Shown here piece after piece: positions 26,716-35,684 of a stretch of 64,000 bases of DNA. Position 1 is the first letter of the stretch; each line of letters starts with the position of its first letter. Both the position numbers and the translations under genes were made by a program. The notes beneath the pieces were generated by a model. The model saw nothing but the letters and a program-made list of their open reading frames with translations. It made no database searches and was not told where the DNA came from. Source of the stretch: Blastocatellia bacterium (GTDB taxonomy: Bacteria > Acidobacteriota > Blastocatellia > UBA7656 > JADIYM01); assembly GCA_016705245.1 (NCBI GenBank), contig JADIYM010000014.1:1-64000 (forward strand), in the 5' to 3' direction.

Positions 26716-29643
26716 ATGAATACCCCTACTCTACGAACGAAGGGCGCATCCTTATTCGCGGCTGCGCTTCTGTGCACGCTTTTGCCAGCAACCCGACCGG
26801 CAGCGGCTGGCAGCTCGGACGGACAATCAGGTGCGCGGCGGCCTTCGAACGCGGTTTCGGATCAGAGCTTGACCGTCGCCGCCCAGCACGCGTCGCTCCC
26901 GATGCGTTTTGAGCAGAACGTCGGACAGAGCGACGAACGCGTTCAGTTCCTCGCCCGGGGAGCCGGCTATACCCTTTTCCTCACACCGAACGAGTCGGTC
27001 TTGGTGCTCGGCAACCGAGCGGTCACGGCTGCACAGGATGGACCGTCGAAAGCCGATGGGTTCGAGCGGGAACAGCAGAAGGCCGAAACCGCCATCGTTC
27101 GAACGCGACTCGAGGGTGCGAATACACAGCCCGCGGTCGAGGGGATCGATCCGCTCCCCGGCATTACGAACTACTTCATCGGGAACGACCCGTCCAAGTG
27201 GTACACCGACATCGTTTCCTTTTCGAAGGTGCGCTACAGCGAGGTATATCCTGGCATCGACGTCGTCTACTACGGCAACGAGCGTGACGTCGAATACGAC
27301 TTCGTCGTGAGTCCTGGCTCGGATCCGGCAGCAATTCGTCTGACGATCGACGGGGCCGATAGCCTCTCGATCAACGATGACGGAGATCTGGTGCTCGAGA
27401 TTCCGGGCGGCGAGCTGCGTCAGCAGGCTCCCGTGATTTACCAGGATGGCCCTGACGGCAGAGTGCTCGTAGCCGGTGGCTACGTCGTATACGGCGACCA
27501 GGTCAGCTTCGAGGTGAGTGACTACGATCCGTCGCGGCCGCTCGTCATCGATCCGGTCATCGTTTATTCGACCTACCTTGGCGGCAGCGGCTTGGACCAG
27601 GCCACTTCGATCGCCGTTGACCCGACAGGCAACGCCTACGTGGCGGGAGTGACCAGTTCCACGAACTTCCCGATTCAGGGGACACCGGCTTCGGCGTTTG
27701 GCGGAGTGCAGGATCTCTTCGTGACGAAGATGAGCCTGGCGGGAAGCTCACTGACGTATTCCACCTACATTGGCGGAGTCGGGACCGAGATCGCCAATGA
27801 CATCGTTGTCGACGGAGCGGGCAGCGTCTTCATCACGGGCTCCACGGACTCGATCAACTACCCCGTCGTGACGCCGACCATCGCCGCGCAGGTCGGGGGC
27901 ACCGACGCCTTCCTGACGAAGCTGACGTCGGCCGGCAACGCCATCGTCTATTCAACCTACTGGGGAAGCACCGGATTCGAAGAGGGAACGGGCGTTGCCG
28001 TCGATCCCGCGAACAATGCCTACATCTCGGGAAATACATCCGCGCCGAACTTCCCGACACAGACGCCATTCCAGGCGGCCCTTGCTGGCGGGACTGACGC
28101 CTTCATGACGAAGTTCAGCGTGGCCGGCAACTCGATCGTCTATTCGACTTACCTCGGTGGCGCCGCGGACGACCGAGCATATGACATGACGGTCGCCGAT
28201 GATGCCGCGGTCTTCGTGACCGGGAGCACGACGTCGGCCAATTTCCCGATTATGACTCCGGGCTTCCAGCCGGCCCTGGCCGGTGGTCGAGACGCCTTCC
28301 TGACGCATTTCAGCCTTGCGGGCAACGCGCTCCTCTACTCCACGTATCTCGGGGGCTCTGGAGACGACGAGGCTTTTGGCATCACGATCGATGCGCCGAT
28401 GAACGCCTATCTGACGGGACGCACGAGCTCGACGAACTTCCCGACGGCGACCCCATTCCAGTCGCTCTACGGCGGCGGGCTCAACGATGCCTATGTGGCA
28501 AAGATCAGCCCGTCGGGAGACGCGATCGTCTACTCGACCTATCTTGGCGGCTCTGGAGACGATCAGGGACAGGGCATTGACATCGACGGGTTCACCAATG
28601 CCTTCGTGACGGGCAGTACCAGATCGGCAAACTTCCCGACGCTGGTCCCGATTCAGGGGAGCCTTGACGGTGTGTCGGACGCCTTCGTGACGAAACTGAA
28701 CCTCGCGGGCAACGCGATCATCTACTCGACGTACCTGGGCGGCTCCGGGGCGGACGAGGGTATGGGTGTCGGAATCGACCTCGTGGGGAGCGCCTACGTG
28801 GCGGGATTTACCGAGTCGACGGACTTCCCGACGATGACCCCGTTCCAGTCCGTCTTCGGCGCGGTTAGGGACGCCTTTGTGACGAAGATCGCCGAGAATC
28901 TCGGTCCGATCGGCACCGACACCATTGGTGTTTACTCGACGACCTCGGGCGCCTTCTTCCTGAGAAACTCGAATTCGACTGGCCCTGCCGACCTTGCCTT
29001 CCAGTTCGGCATCGGCGGGTTCGGCTACGTGCCGCTTGACGGCGATTGGGACGGCGACGGAGATGATTCGGTCGGGCTCTACGAGCCGGCAAACGGGAAC
29101 TTCATTCTCAAGAACACGAACGCCACAGGCGGGGCGGACCTGGTCTACGGCTTTGGTCCTTCGGGACTCGGGTGGACGCCGCTGGTCGGTGACTGGAACG
29201 GCGACGGCGTGGACACGGTGGGCCTTTACGATCCAATCAATGGAAACTTTTTCCTGCGAAACGTGCATGCTCCGGGCGGGGCGGACCTGGTTTACGGCTT
29301 TGGTCCGGCAGGTCTTGGATGGCTGCCGCTCGTCGGAGACTGGGACGGAAACGGCACTGACACCGTGGGCCTGTACGATGCGGTGAATTCGAACTTCTAC
29401 CTGCGCAATTCGCACGCTCCGGGCGGAGCGGATGTGGTGTTCGGATACGGGCCTGGAGGTCTCGGGTGGCTGCCGGTCACGGGCGACTATGACGGGAATG
29501 GAACCGACACGGTCGGGCTCTACGTTCCGTCGCAGGGTCACTTCTTTTTGAGGAACTCGAACACCTCGGGGCCGGCCGATCTGAGCTTCGCGTTCGGTCC
29601 CTCGAACATGACGCCGCTCGTCGGCGATTGGGACGGCCTGTAA
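26716..29643 (+). CDS. Secreted SBBP-repeat beta-propeller protein with C-terminal tandem repeats
   Basis: This 975-residue protein starts at ATG 26,716, chosen because a signal peptide follows directly (SLFAAALLCTLLPATRPAAA). Residues about 50-280 form the N-terminal DUF7948-type domain (MRFEQNVGQSDERVQFLARG, YSEVYPGIDVVYYGNE). Seven SBBP repeats follow, each about 51-55 residues with a YSTYLGG strand and an NFPT-type end, enough for one propeller. The last 245 residues hold five tandem units of about 47 residues of the form GDWDGNGTDTVGLYD plus FFLRNS, resembling FG-GAP/VCBS calcium-binding repeats. It ends within GDWDGL and is followed by a strong terminator. It is probably exported to the surface or medium; its ligand is unknown. 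Confidence 0.88.
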   Translation: MNTPTLRTKGASLFAAALLCTLLPATRPAAAGSSDGQSGARRPSNAVSDQSLTVAAQHASLPMRFEQNVGQSDERVQFLARGAGYTLFLTPNESVLVLGNRAVTAAQDGPSKADGFEREQQKAETAIVRTRLEGANTQPAVEGIDPLPGITNYFIGNDPSKWYTDIVSFSKVRYSEVYPGIDVVYYGNERDVEYDFVVSPGSDPAAIRLTIDGADSLSINDDGDLVLEIPGGELRQQAPVIYQDGPDGRVLVAGGYVVYGDQVSFEVSDYDPSRPLVIDPVIVYSTYLGGSGLDQATSIAVDPTGNAYVAGVTSSTNFPIQGTPASAFGGVQDLFVTKMSLAGSSLTYSTYIGGVGTEIANDIVVDGAGSVFITGSTDSINYPVVTPTIAAQVGGTDAFLTKLTSAGNAIVYSTYWGSTGFEEGTGVAVDPANNAYISGNTSAPNFPTQTPFQAALAGGTDAFMTKFSVAGNSIVYSTYLGGAADDRAYDMTVADDAAVFVTGSTTSANFPIMTPGFQPALAGGRDAFLTHFSLAGNALLYSTYLGGSGDDEAFGITIDAPMNAYLTGRTSSTNFPTATPFQSLYGGGLNDAYVAKISPSGDAIVYSTYLGGSGDDQGQGIDIDGFTNAFVTGSTRSANFPTLVPIQGSLDGVSDAFVTKLNLAGNAIIYSTYLGGSGADEGMGVGIDLVGSAYVAGFTESTDFPTMTPFQSVFGAVRDAFVTKIAENLGPIGTDTIGVYSTTSGAFFLRNSNSTGPADLAFQFGIGGFGYVPLDGDWDGDGDDSVGLYEPANGNFILKNTNATGGADLVYGFGPSGLGWTPLVGDWNGDGVDTVGLYDPINGNFFLRNVHAPGGADLVYGFGPAGLGWLPLVGDWDGNGTDTVGLYDAVNSNFYLRNSHAPGGADVVFGYGPGGLGWLPVTGDYDGNGTDTVGLYVPSQGHFFLRNSNTSGPADLSFAFGPSNMTPLVGDWDGL

Positions 29644-29673
29644 GAAGTCTGGAGCGCGATTCTCCGGATTCTC

Positions 29674-29720
29674 GAGAGGCGGCGACAGGACGTGCAAGTC
29701 CTGTCGCCGCCTCTCTTTTG
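29674..29720 (+). terminator. Rho-independent terminator of the SBBP gene
   Basis: A perfect 18-bp stem (gagaggcggcgacaggac with its reverse complement) and a six-base loop (gtgcaa) are followed by ttttgtt, beginning 31 bases after the stop. This is the clearest intrinsic terminator in the window. Confidence 0.92.
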
Positions 29721-29765
29721 TTGCCCGGCACCAACGGAGTCTTCGATCGCTGTCTTCGACCCGTG

Positions 29766-30100
29766 CGTTGAACGAAACCGCTGCGCGGTAGACAGCGGAT
29801 GGTCGAACGGTCCGATCACTTCTGTCCTTCCGCAACGACAAGTCTGCGATTTCAGGCACCGTCCGTGGGACGCTTCGCTACCGCTCGCGCCTCAAGGAAC
29901 GGGGACCCGGCGGAGCGATTTGCCTGGAAGTGCACGATGCGGGCGGTCCCCGTTTTATGAGCCGCGAGCGGTAGCGAGCGTCCCACGGACGGTCGAACGG
30001 TCCGATCACTTCTGTCCATCCGCAACGACAAGTCTGCGATTTCAGGCACCGTCCTTGGGACGCTTCGCTACCGCGCACGGTACTGATGCGTGAGGCATGC
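29766..30100. repeat. Repeat cluster: 128-bp palindrome flanked by an 83-bp direct duplication
   Basis: The palindrome 29,862-29,989 is the reverse-oriented twin of the 20,366-20,492 element. An 83-base block at 29,801-29,883 recurs at 29,991-30,073 with two mismatches. The gttgaacgaaaccgctgcgc motif precedes it (29,766-29,791), and a gcgcacggtactgatgcgtg copy closes it (30,073-30,092). The cluster fills the gap between the SBBP and amidohydrolase genes. Confidence 0.82.
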
Positions 30101-30236
30101 AGTGTCATTGTCGTCATGGTTCATGTGACAAGTCCATGAACGTACAAGTGGCACGATCTGTCCGCTCTCGTCGGTTTCCTGAAACGATTCTCCGCGGTGT
30201 TGCGTGTACTGCACAGACTGAATACGGGAGGCTTCG

Positions 30237-32336
30237 ATGAAACGAGCGTTCGGAATTGTCCTCTGTTTGGCATCACTGCTGACGCCTGCTTCCGGGAGCT
30301 CGGGCGGCCTCGCTGCCGAGACCGCGGGGGAGGAGGGGCCAGGGCTGACATCCGCTGACCTCGTGAGAGTCCTTCAGGACAACGCCGTGACACGGATCCT
30401 CCAGGACGCGACAGCCCGGTACCGGCCCCGAAGCGCCGCGTTCGTCGACGTCAGCGTGGTCTCGGTGCATGACGGAATGATCCGCGAGCATCAGACTGTT
30501 GTTGTCGAGAATGGCCTGTTCACCGCGGTCGGAAGTGTCCGTGACGTCCGCATCCCTCGCGGCGCCCTTCGGATCAACGGCCAGGGCCACTTCCTCGTAC
30601 CCGGCCTGACCGACATGCACGTGCACTCGATGGTCAGCAACAGCCAGAAGCTCCTGAACCTCGCAAACGGTGTCACGACCGTGCGCGAGATGGATGGTTT
30701 CCCCTACCTGCTTCGTGAACGTCGGGCGATTCGTGAGAACAGGCTTCTCGGCCCGACGATGTACGTCGCTGGCACGATCCTGGCCGCGATGCCGATGGAA
30801 GACTATGCGCGCGTCGTGACAAGCCCCGAAGAGGCGCGCGCGGCCGTGACAGAGCAGAAACGGGACGGCTACGACTTCATCAAGGTTCACAACATCCTTC
30901 CCGTCGAGCTCTACCGCGCGGTCTTCGAAGAAGCGCGGCGCCAGTCCATCGAGGTCGTCGGACACATTCCACACGACGTTCGTCTAGAGGAGGCGATCCG
31001 GCAAGGCCAGCGGACCCTCGAGCATGTGAAGGGTTATTACGACGACAGGACCCTGAAGATGACGACCGAGGACTACGTTGGCCTGACGAAGGATGCCCAG
31101 GTATGGAATTGCCCGACTCTCTACACGCGAAGGAGTGGCATCGCGAGGTCAGAGCTCGAGCAGCTCATCGCGACGAGCGACGAGATGCGCTACGTGCCCG
31201 CGGCGGACAAGCTGCGCTGGCTGGAGGAGGCGAAGGACGTACCAGACGCCACGACCGAGACCATCTACGAACGGTCGGCCGCTGTTTTCAGGGAACTGCT
31301 AGCGATTCGCGCGCGCTTCCTCACGGGAACGGACTCGGGCGGCGGCTACCGGAACCACGTACCGGGCTATGCGCTCCAGCACGAGCTCGAGACTATGGAA
31401 TCTCTCGGTATGCCGGCGATCGACGTCCTTCGATCTTCCACGATCGAAGCCGCAGCGGCCATGCATCGAGTGCGCGAGTTCGGTTCGATCGACGTCGGGA
31501 TGCGGGCGGATTGCGTCCTTGCCTCCAAGAACCCGCTCGAGACGGTCGCGAACCTCAGGCAGAAGAAGGGAGTCATGGTGCGGGGCATCTGGATGCCACC
31601 GGAGGCGATCTCCGAGATGCTCTCGAGTGTCGCCAGGGTCTACGCGGACGACGACCGTCTTGTCGGCACCGATCTGCCCACGGCACTCCGATCGGCGGTA
31701 CGTGACGCGAAGCGACTCGAGGGCGGCGGGTTTGCCGCACTCGTCGGTCGAGAAGCGACGCTCGTCACGCTTGGTGACCTCCTGATCGACGCGAAGATGC
31801 CTCGGGACGCCGTCGACGTGCTTCGAATCGCGGCAACGGCGTTTCCGGAATCGGCCCCGGCGAACGCTGCGCTCGGTGCGGCGTGGCTGGCTCGACGAGA
31901 CGCGCGTGAGGCGTCGGCGGCAGTCGAACGGTCGCTGGCGATCGATCCTGGCAACGATCGTGCCCGTCGGCTCCTCGAGAGTGCTCCGCTTCGAGCTCCT
32001 CCGTCATTCGACCCGGTTGGGGTTTACGCGTTCGAGGTGCGAATGCTCGTGAGCGGAGTGTTCAAGGTGATCCCGTTACGTCTCGAGGTGACCGGCACGA
32101 GCGGTCGATACTCCGGTCGAATGCTGGCCGAAGCGGTGCCGGAATTCGCGCTCGAGGGCATGACAGCCGTCGGCAACCGCTTCTGGGTGACTGCTGTGCG
32201 CGGCCAGAATCGCGTCAAGTTCCGGCTGGTCGTCTCGGGATCCAGAGTGACCGGTTCGTGGTCCGCCGAATTCGGTGCCGGCAATGTCGCCGGTACCCGG
32301 TCGGGAGGCCCACCGGGCACGGCCGGGATCAGCTGA
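30237..32336 (+). CDS. Exported amidohydrolase with TPR-like and beta domains
   Basis: This 699-residue protein has a signal peptide (FGIVLCLASLLTPASG). Residues about 60-440 are an imidazolonepropionase/prolidase-like amidohydrolase. The metal ligands are visible: His-x-His in GLTDMHVHS, the lysine to be carboxylated in DFIKVHN, His in VVGHIPHD, His in RTLEHVKGYY and Asp in LTGTDSGGG. A TPR-like helical segment follows (LRIAATAFPESAPANAALGA then AVERSLAIDPGNDRARRLLE, about 535-590), then a C-terminal beta domain (VYAFEVRMLVSGVFKVIPLR). The ggaggcttcg before ATG 30,237 supports the start. It is probably a periplasmic hydrolase of a cyclic amide or dipeptide; the substrate cannot be told. Confidence 0.85.
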   Translation: MKRAFGIVLCLASLLTPASGSSGGLAAETAGEEGPGLTSADLVRVLQDNAVTRILQDATARYRPRSAAFVDVSVVSVHDGMIREHQTVVVENGLFTAVGSVRDVRIPRGALRINGQGHFLVPGLTDMHVHSMVSNSQKLLNLANGVTTVREMDGFPYLLRERRAIRENRLLGPTMYVAGTILAAMPMEDYARVVTSPEEARAAVTEQKRDGYDFIKVHNILPVELYRAVFEEARRQSIEVVGHIPHDVRLEEAIRQGQRTLEHVKGYYDDRTLKMTTEDYVGLTKDAQVWNCPTLYTRRSGIARSELEQLIATSDEMRYVPAADKLRWLEEAKDVPDATTETIYERSAAVFRELLAIRARFLTGTDSGGGYRNHVPGYALQHELETMESLGMPAIDVLRSSTIEAAAAMHRVREFGSIDVGMRADCVLASKNPLETVANLRQKKGVMVRGIWMPPEAISEMLSSVARVYADDDRLVGTDLPTALRSAVRDAKRLEGGGFAALVGREATLVTLGDLLIDAKMPRDAVDVLRIAATAFPESAPANAALGAAWLARRDAREASAAVERSLAIDPGNDRARRLLESAPLRAPPSFDPVGVYAFEVRMLVSGVFKVIPLRLEVTGTSGRYSGRMLAEAVPEFALEGMTAVGNRFWVTAVRGQNRVKFRLVVSGSRVTGSWSAEFGAGNVAGTRSGGPPGTAGIS

Positions 32337-32717
32337 CCGGATTCACGTGCGAGCCGCATGGTTTCGCGTGGCAGATACTCGACGGCCGGGGGATTTCAAT
32401 CTCCTTGGCCACGGGAGAGAACATAGCGATGATGGCTATGTCACCGAGGTCCTATGCGAAGCGTCATCCGAGCCTTGCACTTCTATACGGTCCATTGACC
32501 ATTCTCGACAAAACGCGCGGTCGATCTGGATTAGACTCAAACCAGTTCGTCGGCCGTTCGTCGCCTGGGCCACGCTCCCGAGCAACGATCGGGCATCGGC
32601 TCACCGGGCGAACGGCATTTCTTGAGCAGGTGCGACGACTCTGAGCAATGCCGTGGTTGACCCAGTGCAGATACGCCAGAGACCTCGAGCAAGTCGGACG
32701 AGGCCCGAAAGGGTGCG
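32337..32717. other. Intergenic gap, no gene seen
   Basis: The short reading frames here lack family features and overlap each other. No palindromic repeat or clear promoter was recognised apart from a gaaaggg that serves as the ribosome binding site for the gene at 32,718. Confidence 0.6.
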
Positions 32718-33950
32718 ATGATCTATCTAAAGGAAGCTGCGCAAATAGCGCTGGGCGCGATCCGAGGAAGTCCTCTTCGTTCGTCTTTGACGCTGCTCGG
32801 TGTCGCGATCGGCGTCGCAGTCGTGATTGCCGTCGCGACCGTACTACAGGGCGCCAATAGTTATGTGCAGGAGAAGCTTGCCAGTCTCGGCTCTGGCGTC
32901 TTCAGCATCCAGAAGGCCTCGATTGCTGGAGTTGGCGACTTCGAAAAGTACCTTGAGGCGATGCGCAAGAACCCCGACTTGAGCGAGGCGGATTACCGTG
33001 CCGTCCTCGAGAGCGCCTCGCTCGCCGAGCGCGTGGGAGCCCAGGACTCCGCGAATGGTCAGGTCGTGTTCGGCAGCCAGACGCTCGACGGCGTCTCGCT
33101 CCAGGGGGTGACGCCTAGCATGCAATACCTGTCGTCGGTCGAGATCGCCAGCGGCCGCTACGTCAGCGAGTTCGACGACGACAACCACCGAGCGGCGGTC
33201 GTGGTCGGCGCAGACGTCGCGAACGCGCTCTTCGGCGAAGCGATCGATCCCGTGGCCCGAGACATGAAGATCGACGGCCGCCCGTACAAGGTTGTCGGCG
33301 TCGCCAAGCCGATGGGCTCCGTGCTCGGCCGTTCGCAGGACAACTTCGTGCTCCTGCCGTTTCGCACATTCCAGAAGGTCTATGGCGACAACCGGTCCAT
33401 CACGATCACGTTAAAGGCGGCAGGCGGCGCCACGCCCGCAGCGGTCCAGGACCAGGCGCGGGTCGCGCTGCGCGCCCGCCACCACGTCGGCGTGGGCGCA
33501 CCCGACGATTTCGCGATTCTCACCGACGAGGCGACCGAGGGCTTCTTCGGCCAGATCCTCTCGATCGTGTCCGGAATCGCGATCCCGATCACGCTCATCT
33601 CGCTCGTCGTCGGAGGGATCGTGGTCATGAACATCATGCTCGTCACAGTAACGGAGCGGACGCGCGAGATCGGCATTCGCAAGTCGCTCGGCGCGCGCCG
33701 GCGCGACATCCTCGCGCAGTTCCTCTGCGAATCGACGTTCCTGTCCGCCGCGGGCGGCGCCGCTGGCGTGCTCATCGGTTACGGGTTCACGAAGGCGCTC
33801 GCGCTCGTCGTGCCGATCCCCGTGGGCTTTCCGGTCGTGTGGTCGGCGCTCGCGCTCATGCTCTCGGCTGGCGTCGGCCTCTTCTTCGGGACGTACCCGG
33901 CGAACACCGCGTCCAGGCTCGACCCGATCGAGGCGCTCCGCAGCGAGTAG
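32718..33950 (+). CDS. ABC transporter permease, MacB/FtsX type (first)
   Basis: This 410-residue protein has the MacB-PCD plus FtsX layout. One N-terminal helix (LLGVAIGVAVVIAVATVL) precedes a large periplasmic domain of about 240 residues, then three helices follow (IAIPITLISLVVGGIVVMNI; the AAGGAAGVLIGYGFTKA region; VWSALALMLSAGVGLFFGTY). The cytoplasmic signature VTERTREIGIRKSLGARRRD and the C-terminal PIEALRSE are typical. The ATPase and the membrane-fusion partner are not next to it. It lies ten bases before a second permease. The substrate is unknown; such pairs export peptides, lipoproteins or drugs, or act mechanically. Confidence 0.9.
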   Translation: MIYLKEAAQIALGAIRGSPLRSSLTLLGVAIGVAVVIAVATVLQGANSYVQEKLASLGSGVFSIQKASIAGVGDFEKYLEAMRKNPDLSEADYRAVLESASLAERVGAQDSANGQVVFGSQTLDGVSLQGVTPSMQYLSSVEIASGRYVSEFDDDNHRAAVVVGADVANALFGEAIDPVARDMKIDGRPYKVVGVAKPMGSVLGRSQDNFVLLPFRTFQKVYGDNRSITITLKAAGGATPAAVQDQARVALRARHHVGVGAPDDFAILTDEATEGFFGQILSIVSGIAIPITLISLVVGGIVVMNIMLVTVTERTREIGIRKSLGARRRDILAQFLCESTFLSAAGGAAGVLIGYGFTKALALVVPIPVGFPVVWSALALMLSAGVGLFFGTYPANTASRLDPIEALRSE

Positions 33951-33960
33951 AGGAATCGCG

Positions 33961-35226
33961 ATGCGAGTACAGGCAGGTCTCGGCGTGACGATCCGCATGG
34001 CCCTCAGGAACATCTGGGAGCGCAAGTTGCGCTCCAGCCTCACGCTCCTCGGGATCATCGTGGGCACGACGACCGTGATCGTAATCGGATCGATCCTCAC
34101 CGGTATGAGCCAGCGCGTGGACGCCGTGACGCAGAGCTTCGGCACGAGCGTCCTACTCGTCTCGAAGTACGACTCCGTCGGGCCACGCTTCCGAGACATG
34201 ACGGCCGACGAGCGGTCCAGGGAGGATTTGACGTACGGCGACGTCGAGGCGATCGACGCCCTCCCGGCGGTCGTCGGGGCCAGTGCTCGGGTCATGCTCG
34301 GAGGCTTCGATCCGTCTGCGTCTCAAGTCGCGATCAAGCACGGCAGTGTGGAGTACTCGCGCCCAATGGTACTCGGCGTAAGCGCGAACTATGCGACGGT
34401 GCAGAGCGTGGAGATAGGCGCCGGGAGGTTCTTCACCGATGCCGAGGAGCAGCGGCGCGCGCGCGTCGTCGTTATCCCGCAGGCGTCGGTCGCGCGGCTG
34501 TTTGGCGCTGTCGACCCTATTGACGGGGAGTTGGAGATCGAGGGGCTCGCCTACCGCGTCATCGGCGTACGAGCGAAGGGCGCCGGCGGGCTGTTTGGCG
34601 GCGAGAGCCCGGACGATCGTCAGTTCTACGTGCCCTATAGAACGCTTGCCGGCATGCACCCGGAGCTCAAGAACATCTCGATCTCGGTGCTCGCGCGCGA
34701 CAATCAGGTGGCGCGCGCGACGGAGGAGGTCACCGACACGCTGAGGGGTCGGCGGGGGCGGCGCACGGATCAGGACAACGACTTCTCGATCTCGAAGCCG
34801 GAGGCGATTTTCGAGACATTCCGAGAGATGCAGGCGATCCTCGCCCTCGTGGTGATTCCGATCTCGGGCGCCGGCCTGCTCGTCGGCGGAGTCGGCGTGA
34901 TGAACATCCTGCTCGTTTCGGTAACCGAGCGCACGAGGGAGATCGGCGTGCGCCGGGCGATCGGCGCAAAGCGCTCCGACATCGTGGCGCAATTCCTCGT
35001 CGAAGCGGTGACGCTGACGGGGCTCGGCGGAGCACTCGGTATCTCTCTCGGCTGGGCGCTATCCGCAGTCACGCGGCTAGTTTTTCCGGCGATCCCAACC
35101 GCTGTTCCCGTGTGGGCAGTCCTGCTGGGCTTCGGAGTTTCGGTCGGCACAGGGCTCGTATTCGGCATCTGGCCCGCGGTGAAGGCGGCGCGACTCGACC
35201 CGATCGCAGCGCTCCGCCACGAATAG
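33961..35226 (+). CDS. ABC transporter permease, MacB/FtsX type (second)
   Basis: This 421-residue paralogue of the preceding gene has the same arrangement: an N-terminal helix (SSLTLLGIIVGTTTVIVIGS), a periplasmic MacB-PCD domain, then VTERTREIGVRRAIGAKRSD and three helices, ending DPIAALRHE. The short spacing implies an operon, and the two probably form a heterodimeric permease. No nucleotide-binding subunit is visible within the window. A hairpin just after the stop would end the transcript. Confidence 0.9.
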   Translation: MRVQAGLGVTIRMALRNIWERKLRSSLTLLGIIVGTTTVIVIGSILTGMSQRVDAVTQSFGTSVLLVSKYDSVGPRFRDMTADERSREDLTYGDVEAIDALPAVVGASARVMLGGFDPSASQVAIKHGSVEYSRPMVLGVSANYATVQSVEIGAGRFFTDAEEQRRARVVVIPQASVARLFGAVDPIDGELEIEGLAYRVIGVRAKGAGGLFGGESPDDRQFYVPYRTLAGMHPELKNISISVLARDNQVARATEEVTDTLRGRRGRRTDQDNDFSISKPEAIFETFREMQAILALVVIPISGAGLLVGGVGVMNILLVSVTERTREIGVRRAIGAKRSDIVAQFLVEAVTLTGLGGALGISLGWALSAVTRLVFPAIPTAVPVWAVLLGFGVSVGTGLVFGIWPAVKAARLDPIAALRHE

Positions 35227-35228
35227 GT

Positions 35229-35252
35229 GTTGCGGCGGTTGGCCGCCGTAAC
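35229..35252 (+). terminator. Hairpin after the permease pair
   Basis: gttgcggcgg and ccgccgtaac form a 10-bp stem (one G-U pair) with a four-base loop, two bases after the stop. It is followed by tgggtttg, only weakly U-rich. Confidence 0.6.
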
Positions 35253-35364
35253 TGGGTTTGAAACTTGTGGCGGCGGGCCGGCGTGCAACCAGGCTCTTCG
35301 GGCCGTAGTGTAGCTTCCACGGTGCCGTCCCGGTGAAGCAGTTGGACGTGCCCGGATGGAGGGT

Positions 35365-35499
35365 TCATCTGCTCAGATCAACCGACGTGCGTGCGGAAAT
35401 AGGACTCGTAGTTACCAAGCCAGCATCGAGCATACGCTTGAGCGAGCCATAAAGAGTGCCAGACACATCACTTTCAGGAACCTCGTCATCAGCCCTTAG
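35365..35499 (-). pseudogene. Fragment resembling a PadR-type regulator
   Basis: The minus strand encodes DVSGTLYGSLKRMLDAGLVT, close to the winged-helix signature of PadR regulators (GTLYGALKRLxxxGL). Neither the N-terminal HTH nor the C-terminal dimerisation helix can be found. It directly follows a fragment of an XRE-type protein. Identification rests on one motif. Confidence 0.4.
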
Positions 35500-35650
35500 T
35501 GAACTGGTCGATGCGAACGTCCCCGTCTGGAAACCTGGCTACGATCTCGAGCTCACCACCCATCGCCTCGACATAACCACGTTGCGTGCTGATGTACATG
35601 TCCGCTCGGCGTTAGAGCTTGGATCCCGACGCCTGCTTACAGGTCGCTTG
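35492..35650 (-). pseudogene. Remnant of an XRE/HigA-like antitoxin
   Basis: From 35,599 downwards the minus strand reads MYISTQRGYVEAMGGELEIV then ARFPDGDVRIDQF and a stop. This is the C-terminal signature of XRE-type antitoxins (RADMYISTLRRYVEAMGGEL). In the same frame upstream, SKL is followed by TAA where a glutamate codon would be expected (SKLERRADM), and earlier helices are not recognisable. The gene is therefore a relic; no toxin partner remains. Confidence 0.6.
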
Positions 35651-35684
35651 GACGTTCTCTTGCCACGGAGTACATTCAGCTGCG

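Noticed and set aside
26716..29643. DNA-level tandem repeats inside the SBBP gene as a CRISPR-like or satellite array
   Set aside because: The periodicity follows protein blades of about 51 and 47 residues with variable codons, so it reflects protein repeats.
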